Origin: Labilibaculum sp. DW002
Lineage (GTDB): Bacteria > Bacteroidota > Bacteroidia > Bacteroidales > Marinifilaceae
Assembly: GCF_029029525.1 (NCBI RefSeq)
Contig: NZ_JAKJSC010000010.1
Location: forward strand, 62,001-126,000
Length of the DNA stretch: 64,000 nt
Direction of reading: 5' to 3'
Made by a program: the position numbers and the translations under genes. The notes under the pieces were generated by a model, which searched no databases, was not told the origin of the DNA, and saw only the letters and a list, made by a program, of their open reading frames with translations. Shown piece by piece: positions 37,300 to 46,197 of this stretch. The first letter of the stretch is position 1. Every line of letters begins with the position of its first letter.

Positions 37300-38604
37300 A
37301 TGAGCAAACGAAACAGATCACCATGGGCATGGATTCCATCCCTTTACTTTGCTGAAGGGCTTCCTTACGTCGTGGTTATGACAGTGGCAGTCATTATGTA
37401 CAAACGTTTGGATATTTCGAATACGGACATTGCACTTTACACCTCTTGGTTATATCTGCCATGGGTAATTAAACCATTTTGGAGTCCATTTGTCGATATT
37501 ATAAAGAGTAAGCGATGGTGGATAATAAGTATGCAATTACTTATAGGAGCTGCATTAGCCGGAGTCGCTTTTACAATCCCAACGACAAACTTTTTTCAGG
37601 CCTCACTTGCTTTCTTATGGCTCTTAGCATTTAGTTCTGCCACACACGATATCGCTGCCGATGGATTTTACATGCATGCTTTAGATGAAAATAAACAAGC
37701 TTTCTTCATCGGTATCAGAAGTACGTTTTATCGAATTGCCATGCTTACAGGACAGGGACTTTTAATTATTCTAGCGGGCTATTTTGAAAAAACAAAGCTG
37801 CTTGGGAGTACTGAAAATAACATTCCAATGGCATGGTCATTAATGTTTTATATTTTGGCTGCCGGCTTCTTGCTTTTTTGTTTGTATCACAAATTTGCAC
37901 TTCCATATCCTCAAGAAGATGAGGATAGAGAGGTGAAAAGTTTTTCCGGAGTATTTACTGATTTTGCCGAAACTTTCAGGACCTTTTTTATCAAAAAGGA
38001 TATTTTGAAAATTGTAGGTCTGATTTTAGTATATCGTTTAGGCGAATCACAATTGGTGAAAATGGCTTCTCCTTTTCTTCTCGATCCAAAAGAAGTAGGT
38101 GGTTTAGGACTTACCACCAGTAATGTTGGGTTAATATATGGAACCATAGGAATCATTTTTCTAACTCTAGGAGGTTTATTGGGAGGTTATATGGCTTCCA
38201 AAAATGGCTTAAGATACTGGTTGTGGCCAATGGTAATTGCTATTAATTTACCAAACTTGGTGTATGTTTATCTTTCCTATGCCTTGCCCGATTCTTTCTT
38301 TTTGATTTGTGCTTCGGTTGCCGTTGAGCAATTTGGTTATGGTTTTGGTTTCACGGCCTATATGCTTTATCAGATTTATGTGTCGGAAGGAAAACACAAA
38401 ACGGCTCATTTTGCATTTTGTACTGGTTTAATGGCTTTAGGAATGATGATTCCAGGTATGATGTCTGGTTGGTTGCAGGAATTGTTGGGCTATCAACACT
38501 TCTTTGTTTGGGTGATGATATGTACGATTCCAAGTTTTATTATGGTGAAATTGATTCATGTAGATCCTAAGTTTGGTATTAAATCAGATGATCATGAGAA
38601 ATAG
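37300..38604 (+). CDS. ampG: AmpG-like muropeptide permease (MFS)
   Basis: 434 residues, about 12 hydrophobic membrane segments. The AmpG-type opening is clear: PSLYFAEGLPYVVV, SWLYLPWVIKPFWSPFVD, SSATHDIAADGFYMH. It should bring GlcNAc-anhydroMurNAc (peptides) or free sugars across the inner membrane by proton symport. It lies in an operon with SpoIID, DUF4922 and SGNH genes. It overlaps the start of the SGNH gene by 11 bp. Tannerella MurT is a related alternative name. Confidence 0.88.
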   Translation: MSKRNRSPWAWIPSLYFAEGLPYVVVMTVAVIMYKRLDISNTDIALYTSWLYLPWVIKPFWSPFVDIIKSKRWWIISMQLLIGAALAGVAFTIPTTNFFQASLAFLWLLAFSSATHDIAADGFYMHALDENKQAFFIGIRSTFYRIAMLTGQGLLIILAGYFEKTKLLGSTENNIPMAWSLMFYILAAGFLLFCLYHKFALPYPQEDEDREVKSFSGVFTDFAETFRTFFIKKDILKIVGLILVYRLGESQLVKMASPFLLDPKEVGGLGLTTSNVGLIYGTIGIIFLTLGGLLGGYMASKNGLRYWLWPMVIAINLPNLVYVYLSYALPDSFFLICASVAVEQFGYGFGFTAYMLYQIYVSEGKHKTAHFAFCTGLMALGMMIPGMMSGWLQELLGYQHFFVWVMICTIPSFIMVKLIHVDPKFGIKSDDHEK

Positions 38605-39124
38605 AATTGCGTTTTTAGGAGATAGCCTAACGAATGAAGGAAATTGGCAAGAATATTTTCCCAATCAAGAAGTTGTAAATTTTGGAATGTCAGGTGAGAA
38701 ATCAGAAGAAATTATTTCTCGAATAGATGAGGTGACTTTATGGAAACCTTCAAAGATTTTTCTGATGATGGGGATCAACGATCTGGGGGATGGTTTAAAT
38801 TGTGAAGAGATTCTTAAGAATTATCAAATCATCTTGTCAAAAGTAAAAGAACATAAGGAGATTGAATTGATTGTTCAAAACCTTTTACCTACTAATGATA
38901 CAATGTTTAAGAGTGGCAATTTTGATAAGATGGATATTTTGGATGTTAATCTTCACTTGAGAGATTTATGCGAAAAGGAAAAGGTCACATTTGTAGATTT
39001 GTATACAGCTTTTTCAACCTATACATACCAATTGATAAAAGATTATACGAGCGACGGTCTGCATTTAAATGAGGCAGGTTATAAAATATGGAAGAATTGC
39101 TTGCAATCAGAAAATCTTATCTAA
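38594..39124 (+). CDS. SGNH/GDSL-family hydrolase
   Basis: ATG 38594 gives MRNRIAFLGDSLTNEGNW, with the nucleophile in GDSLT; other starts (38588, or TTG 38573) are possible. Further SGNH blocks: GMSGEKSEEI (Gly), MMGINDLGDG (Asn), and the C-terminal SDGLHLNEAGY (Asp-x-x-His). About 176 residues, no signal peptide. It removes acyl or acetyl esters; with these neighbours, O-acetyl groups on imported muropeptide sugars would be a natural target (inference). Confidence 0.88.
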   Translation: MRNRIAFLGDSLTNEGNWQEYFPNQEVVNFGMSGEKSEEIISRIDEVTLWKPSKIFLMMGINDLGDGLNCEEILKNYQIILSKVKEHKEIELIVQNLLPTNDTMFKSGNFDKMDILDVNLHLRDLCEKEKVTFVDLYTAFSTYTYQLIKDYTSDGLHLNEAGYKIWKNCLQSENLI

Positions 39125-39136
39125 AATCTCAAAAAG

Positions 39137-40246
39137 ATGGAAAAAACGGAACGATTAATGGCTTTGGATGCCTTTCGAGGATTAACCATTGCAGCTATGA
39201 TTACTGTAAATACTCCAGGAAGTTGGGGGCATGTTTACGCTCCATTGCTCCATTCTAAATGGCACGGCTGTACGCCAACCGATTTGGTGTTTCCTTTCTT
39301 TCTATTTGCTGTTGGTGTTGCAATGTGGTTTGCTTTCGGAAAATTCGATCATAAATTAAGTCCCGAGGCAGGAAAGAAAATTCTGAAACGTACTGTAATA
39401 ATTTTTGGCATTGGGCTCTTGCTAAATGCGTTTCCATTTGTGCATATCAAATTAGAAAATTTGAGAATAATGGGTGTTTTGCAAAGAATCGCCTTGGCTT
39501 ATGGAATAGGAAGTTTACTTTGTTTGTGGTTGAGCAAAGTTCGTTTGGTAATTGCCTCACTGGCTATTCTAATGGCATATTGGGGCTTGGTTTTTTTCCT
39601 TGGCGGTGATGATCCATATAGTTTGGAAGGAAATCCGACAATGGCTTTCGATAGCCTAATTCTTGGTGCAAGTCATATGTATAAGGGATTTGGAATTACT
39701 TTCGATCCGGAAGGATTGTTTAGTACTCTTCCTGCGATTGCAACAGTGATTCTTGGATATCTTTCAGGATTTTTAATTGCGTCAACCGAACGAAAGAAGT
39801 TGGTTGGGAAGCTATTGATGTTTGGTGCATTAGGTGTTATCTCTGGCTTAATTTGGAGCTTAGGATTTCCTATTAATAAACCAATATGGTCTAGTTCTTA
39901 TGTTGTTTATACGGCAGGTTTAGCTCTTTTGGTTTTAGCTGTAATGATATATCTAATCGATATTTTGGATTATAAAAAATGGGCTCATCCTTTCTTGGTT
40001 TTTGGTATGAATCCGTTATTCATTTATGTTCTCTCAGGAGTTTGGGTGAAAGTGATTATTTATTTGATTCACTTTTCGAATGAGACAGGAAATTCGATAA
40101 CTGGATATGCTTGGTTGTATAAAAATGGATTTGCTTCTTGGGCGGGAGAATTAAATGGATCATTATTTTTTGCATTGGCACATATAGCTGTCTATTGGCT
40201 CATTGTATTATTCCTATATCGTCGGAAAATATTTATTAAAATATAA
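39137..40246 (+). CDS. DUF5009/HGSNAT-like multi-pass membrane protein (NagX type)
   Basis: 369 residues with about ten hydrophobic segments. The N-terminus RLMALDAFRGLTIAAMITVN and CTPTDLVFPFFLFAVGVAMW match the family of heparan-alpha-glucosaminide N-acetyltransferase and NagX, which is found in GlcNAc catabolic regulons. It may acetylate or move an amino sugar across the inner membrane. It is the last gene of the run that starts at 31183, and a terminator follows. Confidence 0.87.
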   Translation: MEKTERLMALDAFRGLTIAAMITVNTPGSWGHVYAPLLHSKWHGCTPTDLVFPFFLFAVGVAMWFAFGKFDHKLSPEAGKKILKRTVIIFGIGLLLNAFPFVHIKLENLRIMGVLQRIALAYGIGSLLCLWLSKVRLVIASLAILMAYWGLVFFLGGDDPYSLEGNPTMAFDSLILGASHMYKGFGITFDPEGLFSTLPAIATVILGYLSGFLIASTERKKLVGKLLMFGALGVISGLIWSLGFPINKPIWSSSYVVYTAGLALLVLAVMIYLIDILDYKKWAHPFLVFGMNPLFIYVLSGVWVKVIIYLIHFSNETGNSITGYAWLYKNGFASWAGELNGSLFFALAHIAVYWLIVLFLYRRKIFIKI

Positions 40247-40248
40247 AA

Positions 40249-40279
40249 GAAAAGCTTCGGAATTAATCCGAAGCTTTTT
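40249..40279. terminator. Bidirectional terminator between DUF5009 and namZ
   Basis: Stem AAAAGCTTCGG / CCGAAGCTTTT with loop AATTAAT and T run, between convergent genes. Confidence 0.88.
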
Positions 40280-40300
40280 CATTTAAATTCCATTTTGTAC

Positions 40301-41575
40301 TTATTCGTACAACCAGTATTTTTTTGATGTTCCTAAAAATGATTCTTTTGGTGCAGACCATAGTTCTTCAATATCTTTCACCAGAAAGTTTTCTGTAAAT
40401 CGCATTCGTATTTCTTTGCTGCCACATACTTTGTCGAACATACTTAATCGTGATGCTTGACACATTTCAAAAGGATTTTTAGTGGGATTTAATTTGTGGC
40501 ATTCTTGCATCACATAAAATTGAATGAGTGAAATTGGTGTTTTTTGAATATCCGTAAAATGCAATTGAACTCCATGAAGCATAATGCCTTTTCCTACAGA
40601 ATAGTATGGTTTGTAGTGTACAGGTCGAAATAGAACACCTGGAATGTCCAGATTATTTAAGTTTTCTGATAAATCATCAGCATTAATCCATTCTGCAGCA
40701 AATAATTCGAATGGTTGCGTGTAACCTACGCCAATCGAAATGGTATACAACTCACCAAGTATGCCTGATGCTGCATAGTAAATTGCACTCATCGAATTGG
40801 GAATGTGTGGCGAAGTAGGTACCCACGGCAAACCAGTTTCCTTAAAAGTCAAGCTTCGATTCCATCCATCCATAGTGATAACTTGCAACTTACATTTCTT
40901 GCTATCTTTTAATAAGCCTTCTTCGTTCAAGTACTTTGCCAATTCTCCACAAGTTAGTCCGTATACATATGGGATAGGAAACTGACTTACAAAAGATATT
41001 TGGCTGGGTTCAACTAAGGGACCTTCAATTTTTATTCCTCCAAAAGGGTTTGGGCGATCGAGTACAATAAATTCTACATCATTCTCGGCGCATGCTTCCA
41101 TTAGCAATCCCATGCTACTGATGTAGGTATAGGAACGTACTCCGATATCCTGAATGTCATATACAATTGCATCTAGACCTTTTAGCATTTTAGCATTTGG
41201 TTTTTTTTGCTTTCCGTATAGAGAATAGACTTGGATACCCGTTTTTTTGTCGGTGTATGTTGCGACTTTCTCGCCAGCAGCATGATCTCCTCGTATGCCA
41301 TGTTCAGGACTGAAAAGAACTTTAACCTCTATATCGTTGCAAGAGTGAAGCAAATCAATAGTCGACTCTAGATTCTTATTCACCCCCGTAGGATTGGTGA
41401 TGATTCCAATCTTTTTTCCTTTAAGAATAGAATAGTTGGTTTTTTGTAGTACATCTATGCCTGTGTCTACCTTTTGAGCAAGGATTAGTTTTGTGGAAAA
41501 TAATATTTGTACACATATTAAAAGAAGGAAGCATACTGTTCCTGCATAAGTTCGTAATGTATTGTTATTAATCAT
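40301..41575 (-). CDS. namZ: DUF1343 / NamZ-type exo-beta-N-acetylmuramidase (GH171)
   Basis: 424 residues with a signal peptide (to about LILAQ). The family signatures are seen: GIITNPTGVN, VLFSPEHGIRGD (E91-H92), YDIQDIGVRSYTYISSMG, FIVLDRPNPFGG, GLPWVPTSPHIP and the C-terminal GVGYTQPFELFAAEW region. NamZ enzymes of Bacillus and Tannerella release terminal MurNAc from non-reducing ends of peptidoglycan glycans. It is exported, so it feeds MurNAc to the transporters and then MurK/MurQ. It is divergent from the GHL10 gene, with the shared operator between them. Confidence 0.93.
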   Translation of the reverse strand: MINNNTLRTYAGTVCFLLLICVQILFSTKLILAQKVDTGIDVLQKTNYSILKGKKIGIITNPTGVNKNLESTIDLLHSCNDIEVKVLFSPEHGIRGDHAAGEKVATYTDKKTGIQVYSLYGKQKKPNAKMLKGLDAIVYDIQDIGVRSYTYISSMGLLMEACAENDVEFIVLDRPNPFGGIKIEGPLVEPSQISFVSQFPIPYVYGLTCGELAKYLNEEGLLKDSKKCKLQVITMDGWNRSLTFKETGLPWVPTSPHIPNSMSAIYYAASGILGELYTISIGVGYTQPFELFAAEWINADDLSENLNNLDIPGVLFRPVHYKPYYSVGKGIMLHGVQLHFTDIQKTPISLIQFYVMQECHKLNPTKNPFEMCQASRLSMFDKVCGSKEIRMRFTENFLVKDIEELWSAPKESFLGTSKKYWLYE

Positions 41576-41630
41576 GATAACGGTTTTTTAAGTTTATGCA
41601 ATTTTGACACTTGTTTTCTGGATTATTCTA

Positions 41631-41659
41631 TTGCAAAACTAATAAATTTTATATTTTTG
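41631..41659 (+). promoter_or_regulatory. Putative rightward promoter for GHL10-symporter genes
   Basis: TTG at 41631-41633, 18-bp spacer, TATTTTTG at 41652-41659. It would give a long leader (about 240 nt) holding small ORFs. Confidence 0.5.
41634..41641 (-). promoter_or_regulatory. Putative namZ promoter -7 box
   Basis: CAAAACTA on the plus strand is TAGTTTTG on the minus strand, 59 bp before the namZ ATG, back-to-back with the rightward promoter. Confidence 0.45.
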
Positions 41660-41676
41660 TAACATGTATGACAACT
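41659..41676. promoter_or_regulatory. Putative operator c between namZ and GHL10
   Basis: GTAACATGTATGACAA core with flanking TTGT..ACAA arms; it starts at the last base of the rightward -7 box, a good place for a repressor. Confidence 0.6.
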
Positions 41677-41700
41677 TAATAATTCTAACAATATCATTAA

Positions 41701-41757
41701 ATGTTTAAGTCGTTATTTTTTGTTTCCTTTTTATTGGTTGCGAGTTGTCAGAAATAA
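41701..41757 (+). CDS. Possible 18-residue lipoprotein-signal-only ORF
   Basis: MFKSLFFVSFLLVASCQK then stop: a full lipoprotein signal peptide with lipobox LVASC and only two residues after the Cys. It lies in the leader of the GHL10 gene. It may be the stump of a lost lipoprotein gene, a tiny lipoprotein, or chance. No strong ribosome site is seen. Confidence 0.3.
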   Translation: MFKSLFFVSFLLVASCQK

Positions 41758-41904
41758 ACAAAACAAATTTAACCTTTTTAATTGAGATGAATTTACTCTC
41801 ATTAGTCAATTTACGGAGGAGAAGTTTTTGGATGTTGTGTCCAGAAGAAGTGAATAATTATTTCGGTAATTGGACTTGTAAAATGAACGTTATATATAAC
41901 TACA

Positions 41905-43395
41905 ATGAATAGAAAAGTAATAATTGGATTACTAATGCTATTGGTTTCATTTGGAGCAATGGCAAAAAAGAAATCTCCGAAAAGAGAGATGCGTGCTGTT
42001 TGGGTGGCAACAGTCGCTAATATTGATTGGCCATCGAAAACAGGGCTTTCGGTTGAGAATCAAAAAAAGGAAATGATTGCTCTTTTGGATCAGCATAAAA
42101 AGAATGGAATGAATGCCATTATTTTTCAGATTCGACCAGCTACCGATGCTTTTTATCAATCTCCATACGAACCATGGTCACAATGGTTGAGTGGCGAGCA
42201 AGGTATTGCTCCCGATCCAATTTACGATCCGCTTGAATTTGCAATAGAGGAATGTCACAAGAGAGCAATAGAATTACATGCATGGCTGAACCCATACAGA
42301 GCTATCTTTGATGATGCAGTAACTAAAACGGATTCGATGCACATCACGAATGTTCATCCAGAATGGTTTTTAAAGTATGGGAAGCATAGGTATTTTAACC
42401 CTGGTTTGCAGGAAACTCGTGATCATTTCGCTAAAATTGTTGGAGATGTGGTTAGAAGGTATGATGTGGATGCAATTCATTTCGATGATTATTTTTATCC
42501 ATATAAAATTAGAAAAACTCCCTTTCCAGATTCTTTGGCTTTTGTGAAAAATGGTGGTGAATTTTATCCAGATAGGATTGATGATTGGAGAAGAAATAAT
42601 GTAAATCTTGTAATCAAGCAAGTTAGCGATACCATTAAATCGATAAAGCCATGGATGCCGTTTGGAATTTCTCCGTTTGGAGTTTGGCGCAATAAGGATA
42701 TGGATAAATCTGGCTCGAAAACAAAAGCAGGACAAACCAATTACGACGACTTGTATGCGGATGTGCTTCTTTGGCTAAAAAATGATTGGATAGATTACGT
42801 AACTCCTCAAATCTATTGGCACATTGGTAAAAAAGTAGCCGATCATAGAATAATTGCGAAATGGTGGAGAAAAAATTCTTTTGGCAAGCCCTGTTATATT
42901 GGTCATGGTGCGTACCGGTTGAATTCTAAATCGAAAGTAAAAGCTTGGCGGAATTCAGATCAAATCATTAGACAGATTCGAATGGTTCGCAGATTGAAAG
43001 GGCTTGATGGAAGTATGTTTTTTAGCTCTAAATCTTTCACGAAAAATTTGGAAGGAATAAACGAAAAACTAATTGACAATGTATATGCTAACATGGCAAT
43101 TGTTCCTGAAAATAGAAATATTAAAGCTATTGTTCCAAATATTCCAGTAGGAATTAAATTTAATCAAACGAATAGCTCTTTAGAGTGGGATGGTACTGAT
43201 TTAGCAAAATTATATGTGGTTTATAGATTTAAGAAAGGTTCTAAGGTAAATTTAAATCATGCCAATAAAATTATTGGCCTAACTGTTAATTCTAGTTTTA
43301 AGTTGAATGAAGAAGATAAGGGATATAAATACGTGGTAACATCTCTAAGTAGAACCAATACGGAAAGTGATCCATCTATGGAGGTAATCCGATAA
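41905..43395 (+). CDS. GHL10-type glycoside hydrolase-like protein (DUF187/YngK family)
   Basis: 496 residues, signal peptide ending FGAMA|KK. The TIM-barrel part (about 30-380) starts REMRAVWVATVANIDWPS and has the family blocks NAIIFQIRPATDAFYQS, ELHAWLNPYRA, DAIHFDDYFYPY and PQIYWHIG. A fibronectin-like beta domain closes the protein (about 410-496). GHL10/YngK proteins act on peptidoglycan-type glycans or related amino-sugar polymers; the exact bond is not known. It is followed by a symporter gene 49 bp on. Confidence 0.88.
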   Translation: MNRKVIIGLLMLLVSFGAMAKKKSPKREMRAVWVATVANIDWPSKTGLSVENQKKEMIALLDQHKKNGMNAIIFQIRPATDAFYQSPYEPWSQWLSGEQGIAPDPIYDPLEFAIEECHKRAIELHAWLNPYRAIFDDAVTKTDSMHITNVHPEWFLKYGKHRYFNPGLQETRDHFAKIVGDVVRRYDVDAIHFDDYFYPYKIRKTPFPDSLAFVKNGGEFYPDRIDDWRRNNVNLVIKQVSDTIKSIKPWMPFGISPFGVWRNKDMDKSGSKTKAGQTNYDDLYADVLLWLKNDWIDYVTPQIYWHIGKKVADHRIIAKWWRKNSFGKPCYIGHGAYRLNSKSKVKAWRNSDQIIRQIRMVRRLKGLDGSMFFSSKSFTKNLEGINEKLIDNVYANMAIVPENRNIKAIVPNIPVGIKFNQTNSSLEWDGTDLAKLYVVYRFKKGSKVNLNHANKIIGLTVNSSFKLNEEDKGYKYVVTSLSRTNTESDPSMEVIR

Positions 43396-43444
43396 TTATC
43401 AATTTTTTATTTGTTGAGTTGAGAAAAATTTAAAAATAGAGCTA

Positions 43445-44905
43445 GTGAATATTTGGATTGTTTTTAGTGTTGTCTTTGGATATTTTGGACTATTGATGCT
43501 TATATCATGGATCACTTCACGTAATAGTAATAATGAAACTTTTTTTACTGGAAACCGAAAATCTCCATGGTATTTGGTAGCATTTGGTATGATTGGTGCT
43601 TCCTTATCGGGTGTTACATTTATTTCTGTACCTGGTGAGGTTGGCAATACGGCCTGGAGTTATTTTCAGTTTGTATTGGGAAATTTTGTTGGCTATTTTG
43701 TGGTAGCTCAAGTGTTGATACCACTTTATTATCGACTTAAATTGGTGTCGATTTATTCCTATTTAAATCAACGATTCGGTATTGGTACTTATAAAATAGG
43801 ATCATTTTTCTTTTTAGTGTCCCAAACAATTGGGGCATCTTTTCGTTTGTTTTTGGTGGCTGGAGTTCTTCAATTAGCTTTTTTTAATGCTTTTGGCATT
43901 CCTTTTTGGGTAACTGTATTTATTACTATTTTACTGATTTGGGCTTATACTTTTCGGGGTGGTATTAAAACCATTGTTTGGACAGATACATTGCAAACAC
44001 TATTTATGCTAGGTGCTGTTATTATTACGATCATCGTAATTGTTAAGGATTTGGATCTTAGCACTCAGGGTGTTGTTCAGGTAATTGGTGATAGTGAGTT
44101 TTCCAGTGTCTTTAATTGGGATTGGCGATCTCCTCAAAATTTCTTCAAACAATTTTTTGCAGGTATTGCTGTAGTAATAGTAATGAATGGTTTGGATCAG
44201 AATATGATGCAAAAGAATTTAACTTGCAAAAATACCAAAGAAGCACAAAAAAATATTTATTGGTTTAGTTTATCTTTTGTATTGGCTAACCTGATGTTTT
44301 TGTGCTTAGGAGTTTTGTTATATGTTTTCGCAGAACAACATGGAATAACTCTTCCCCAAAAAACGGATGATTTGTATGCTTTTCTCGCATTAAATCATTT
44401 TGGATTAGTAACAGGAGTTGTTTTCTTATTGGGTATTACGGCGGCAGCCTATTCTAGTGCAGATTCAGCATTGACTGCTTTAACAACTTCCTTTTGTGTC
44501 GATTTCTTGAAAGGAGAAGTAACGCAAAAAAAGAGGTTGGGAATTCATTTAATGTTTTCAGCTATCATGTTTGTTGTGATTGTGGTGTTTAGCATGATAA
44601 ATGACCAGAGTGTTGTTACTGCTGTGTTTAAAGTGGCAGGTTATACATATGGTCCTTTGTTGGGCTTGTTCGCTTTTGGCTTGGGAAGTTCACGAATTGT
44701 GAGAGATAAATGGGTTCCGTTAATTTGTGTATTATCACCAATTATAACTTATATGATAAGTACTTATTCAGAGCAACTTTTATGGGGATATAGATTTGGG
44801 TTTGAATTGCTGATTGTAAATGGATTGATCACTTTTCTGGGTTTGGTTCTTATTTCTGAACGAAAAAGGATGGTGATGTCTAATACCAAATCAACATCAA
44901 GATAA
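43445..44905 (+). CDS. Sodium:solute symporter (SSS family)
   Basis: 486 residues, 12-13 hydrophobic segments, start GTG at 43445 (MNIWIVFSVVFGYF). SSS marks: FFTGNRKSPWYLVAFGMIGASLSGVTFISVPG at the N-terminus and FLLGITAAAYSSADSALTALTTS in the sodium-site helix. Relatives carry sialic acid, sugars or amino acids. In this place the cargo is probably free MurNAc, anhydroMurNAc or GlcNAc released by NamZ and GHL10 (inference from context). Confidence 0.88.
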   Translation: MNIWIVFSVVFGYFGLLMLISWITSRNSNNETFFTGNRKSPWYLVAFGMIGASLSGVTFISVPGEVGNTAWSYFQFVLGNFVGYFVVAQVLIPLYYRLKLVSIYSYLNQRFGIGTYKIGSFFFLVSQTIGASFRLFLVAGVLQLAFFNAFGIPFWVTVFITILLIWAYTFRGGIKTIVWTDTLQTLFMLGAVIITIIVIVKDLDLSTQGVVQVIGDSEFSSVFNWDWRSPQNFFKQFFAGIAVVIVMNGLDQNMMQKNLTCKNTKEAQKNIYWFSLSFVLANLMFLCLGVLLYVFAEQHGITLPQKTDDLYAFLALNHFGLVTGVVFLLGITAAAYSSADSALTALTTSFCVDFLKGEVTQKKRLGIHLMFSAIMFVVIVVFSMINDQSVVTAVFKVAGYTYGPLLGLFAFGLGSSRIVRDKWVPLICVLSPIITYMISTYSEQLLWGYRFGFELLIVNGLITFLGLVLISERKRMVMSNTKSTSR

Positions 44906-44949
44906 ATCTAATAGAAAAAATATTTGGTTAATTAAGTGAGGAAGTAAAA

Positions 44950-44983
44950 AGGAGTTTGGTTTATTATAATCAAACTCTTTTTT
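44950..44983. terminator. Terminator between symporter and anmK
   Basis: Stem GAGTTTG / CAAACTC with an AT loop and T run; lies between convergent genes. Confidence 0.75.
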
Positions 44984-45001
44984 AAATTGTATTGTAGCAC
45001 T

Positions 45002-46108
45002 TTACTTACATTCATATATTGCACCGAGCAATGCATCCTGTGATGCTCCAGTAACAGAAGGTAAATTTCCATGTAGCTTATTTATTCGTTGCATAGCAAG
45101 CCAGGCGAATGCTATTGATTCAACAAGTTGTACCGAAACTCCAAGTTCATCTGTTGTAGATATTTTGACATTTGGCATGTGATGTTGTAGTCTTTCCAGT
45201 AGGTAATCATTATATGCTCCACCTCCACAGGTATAAATGGCATCAAGCTTAGGAGCTGATTTTATCGCAGAATTGGAAACTGTAATTGCAGTTAATTCAA
45301 GTAGAGTTGATTGGACATCAACATCCTGATAAGTTGGTAATCGTTTGAGGTGATTATTTAACCAGTTTAAGTTGAATAATTCTCTTCCGGTGCTTTTTGG
45401 GGCAGGTTTTTGAAAGTATTCTTCTTTTAGCATACTGTCTAATAACTTAGGAATAATTTTTCCGGATCTGGCCCAATTTCCTCCATTGTCAAACTTTTTA
45501 TTTTGGATTTTGTAAATCCAGGAATCCATTAAACAATTCGCGGGACCGCTATCAAATCCAATTGCGTTTTTTTCTTGATCTGCAGTAATTGTTAGGTTTG
45601 CAATTCCGCCCAAATTTAGAATTCCTCTTTTTTCCTCGTTCGAATTCAGAAAGGCTTGATGGAAAGCAGGTGCGAGAGGTGCACCATTACCTTCCAAAGC
45701 CATATCCATTCGTCTAAAATCGGTTACTGTGGTGATTTTTGTTTTTGCAGCAATTAAATTGCCATCACCCAGTTGCATTGTGAATGGATACTTTGATAAT
45801 GGAGAATGAAAAACGGTCTGCCCGTGACAGCCAATGGCTTTTATTTGGGAATGATGAACACCCGCTTTTTTAATTAAATTATTTGCCGTTTTGGCGTAGC
45901 ATAGTGCTAGTTGATGATCAATTTCTCCCAGTGTAAGTAGATCGGTTTGGAATGTTTTTATTAATTGATCTAATTTTTCTTTTAGCTCAATTGGGAAATC
46001 TTCCGAATGATTTTGGAGTACATTCACTTTTCCTTCACTGAAATCTACTAAAACAGCATCGATACCATCCATGCTTGTTCCTGACATTATACCAATGTAT
46101 AAATCCAT
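45002..46108 (-). CDS. anmK: Anhydro-N-acetylmuramic acid kinase AnmK
   Basis: Opens the 1,6-anhydro ring of anhydroMurNAc and phosphorylates it to MurNAc-6-phosphate, the substrate of MurQ. 368 residues, usual length. Motifs: GIMSGTSMDGIDAVLVD (6-22), AIGCHGQTVFHSP, NLGGIANLT, GFDSGPANCLMD. Cytoplasmic. Its presence shows that anhydro sugars, from lytic transglycosylases such as the SpoIID-like protein, are among the products recycled. It is downstream of the serine hydrolase gene on the same strand (89 bp). Confidence 0.97.
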   Translation of the reverse strand: MDLYIGIMSGTSMDGIDAVLVDFSEGKVNVLQNHSEDFPIELKEKLDQLIKTFQTDLLTLGEIDHQLALCYAKTANNLIKKAGVHHSQIKAIGCHGQTVFHSPLSKYPFTMQLGDGNLIAAKTKITTVTDFRRMDMALEGNGAPLAPAFHQAFLNSNEEKRGILNLGGIANLTITADQEKNAIGFDSGPANCLMDSWIYKIQNKKFDNGGNWARSGKIIPKLLDSMLKEEYFQKPAPKSTGRELFNLNWLNNHLKRLPTYQDVDVQSTLLELTAITVSNSAIKSAPKLDAIYTCGGGAYNDYLLERLQHHMPNVKISTTDELGVSVQLVESIAFAWLAMQRINKLHGNLPSVTGASQDALLGAIYECK

Positions 46109-46197
46109 CTGATTGATTATGAGTTTGTAATGAAATACATAGTTGAAATAGTTCTATTAATTAATTGGCTATATATAAATTATAGGAGATGTTAATT

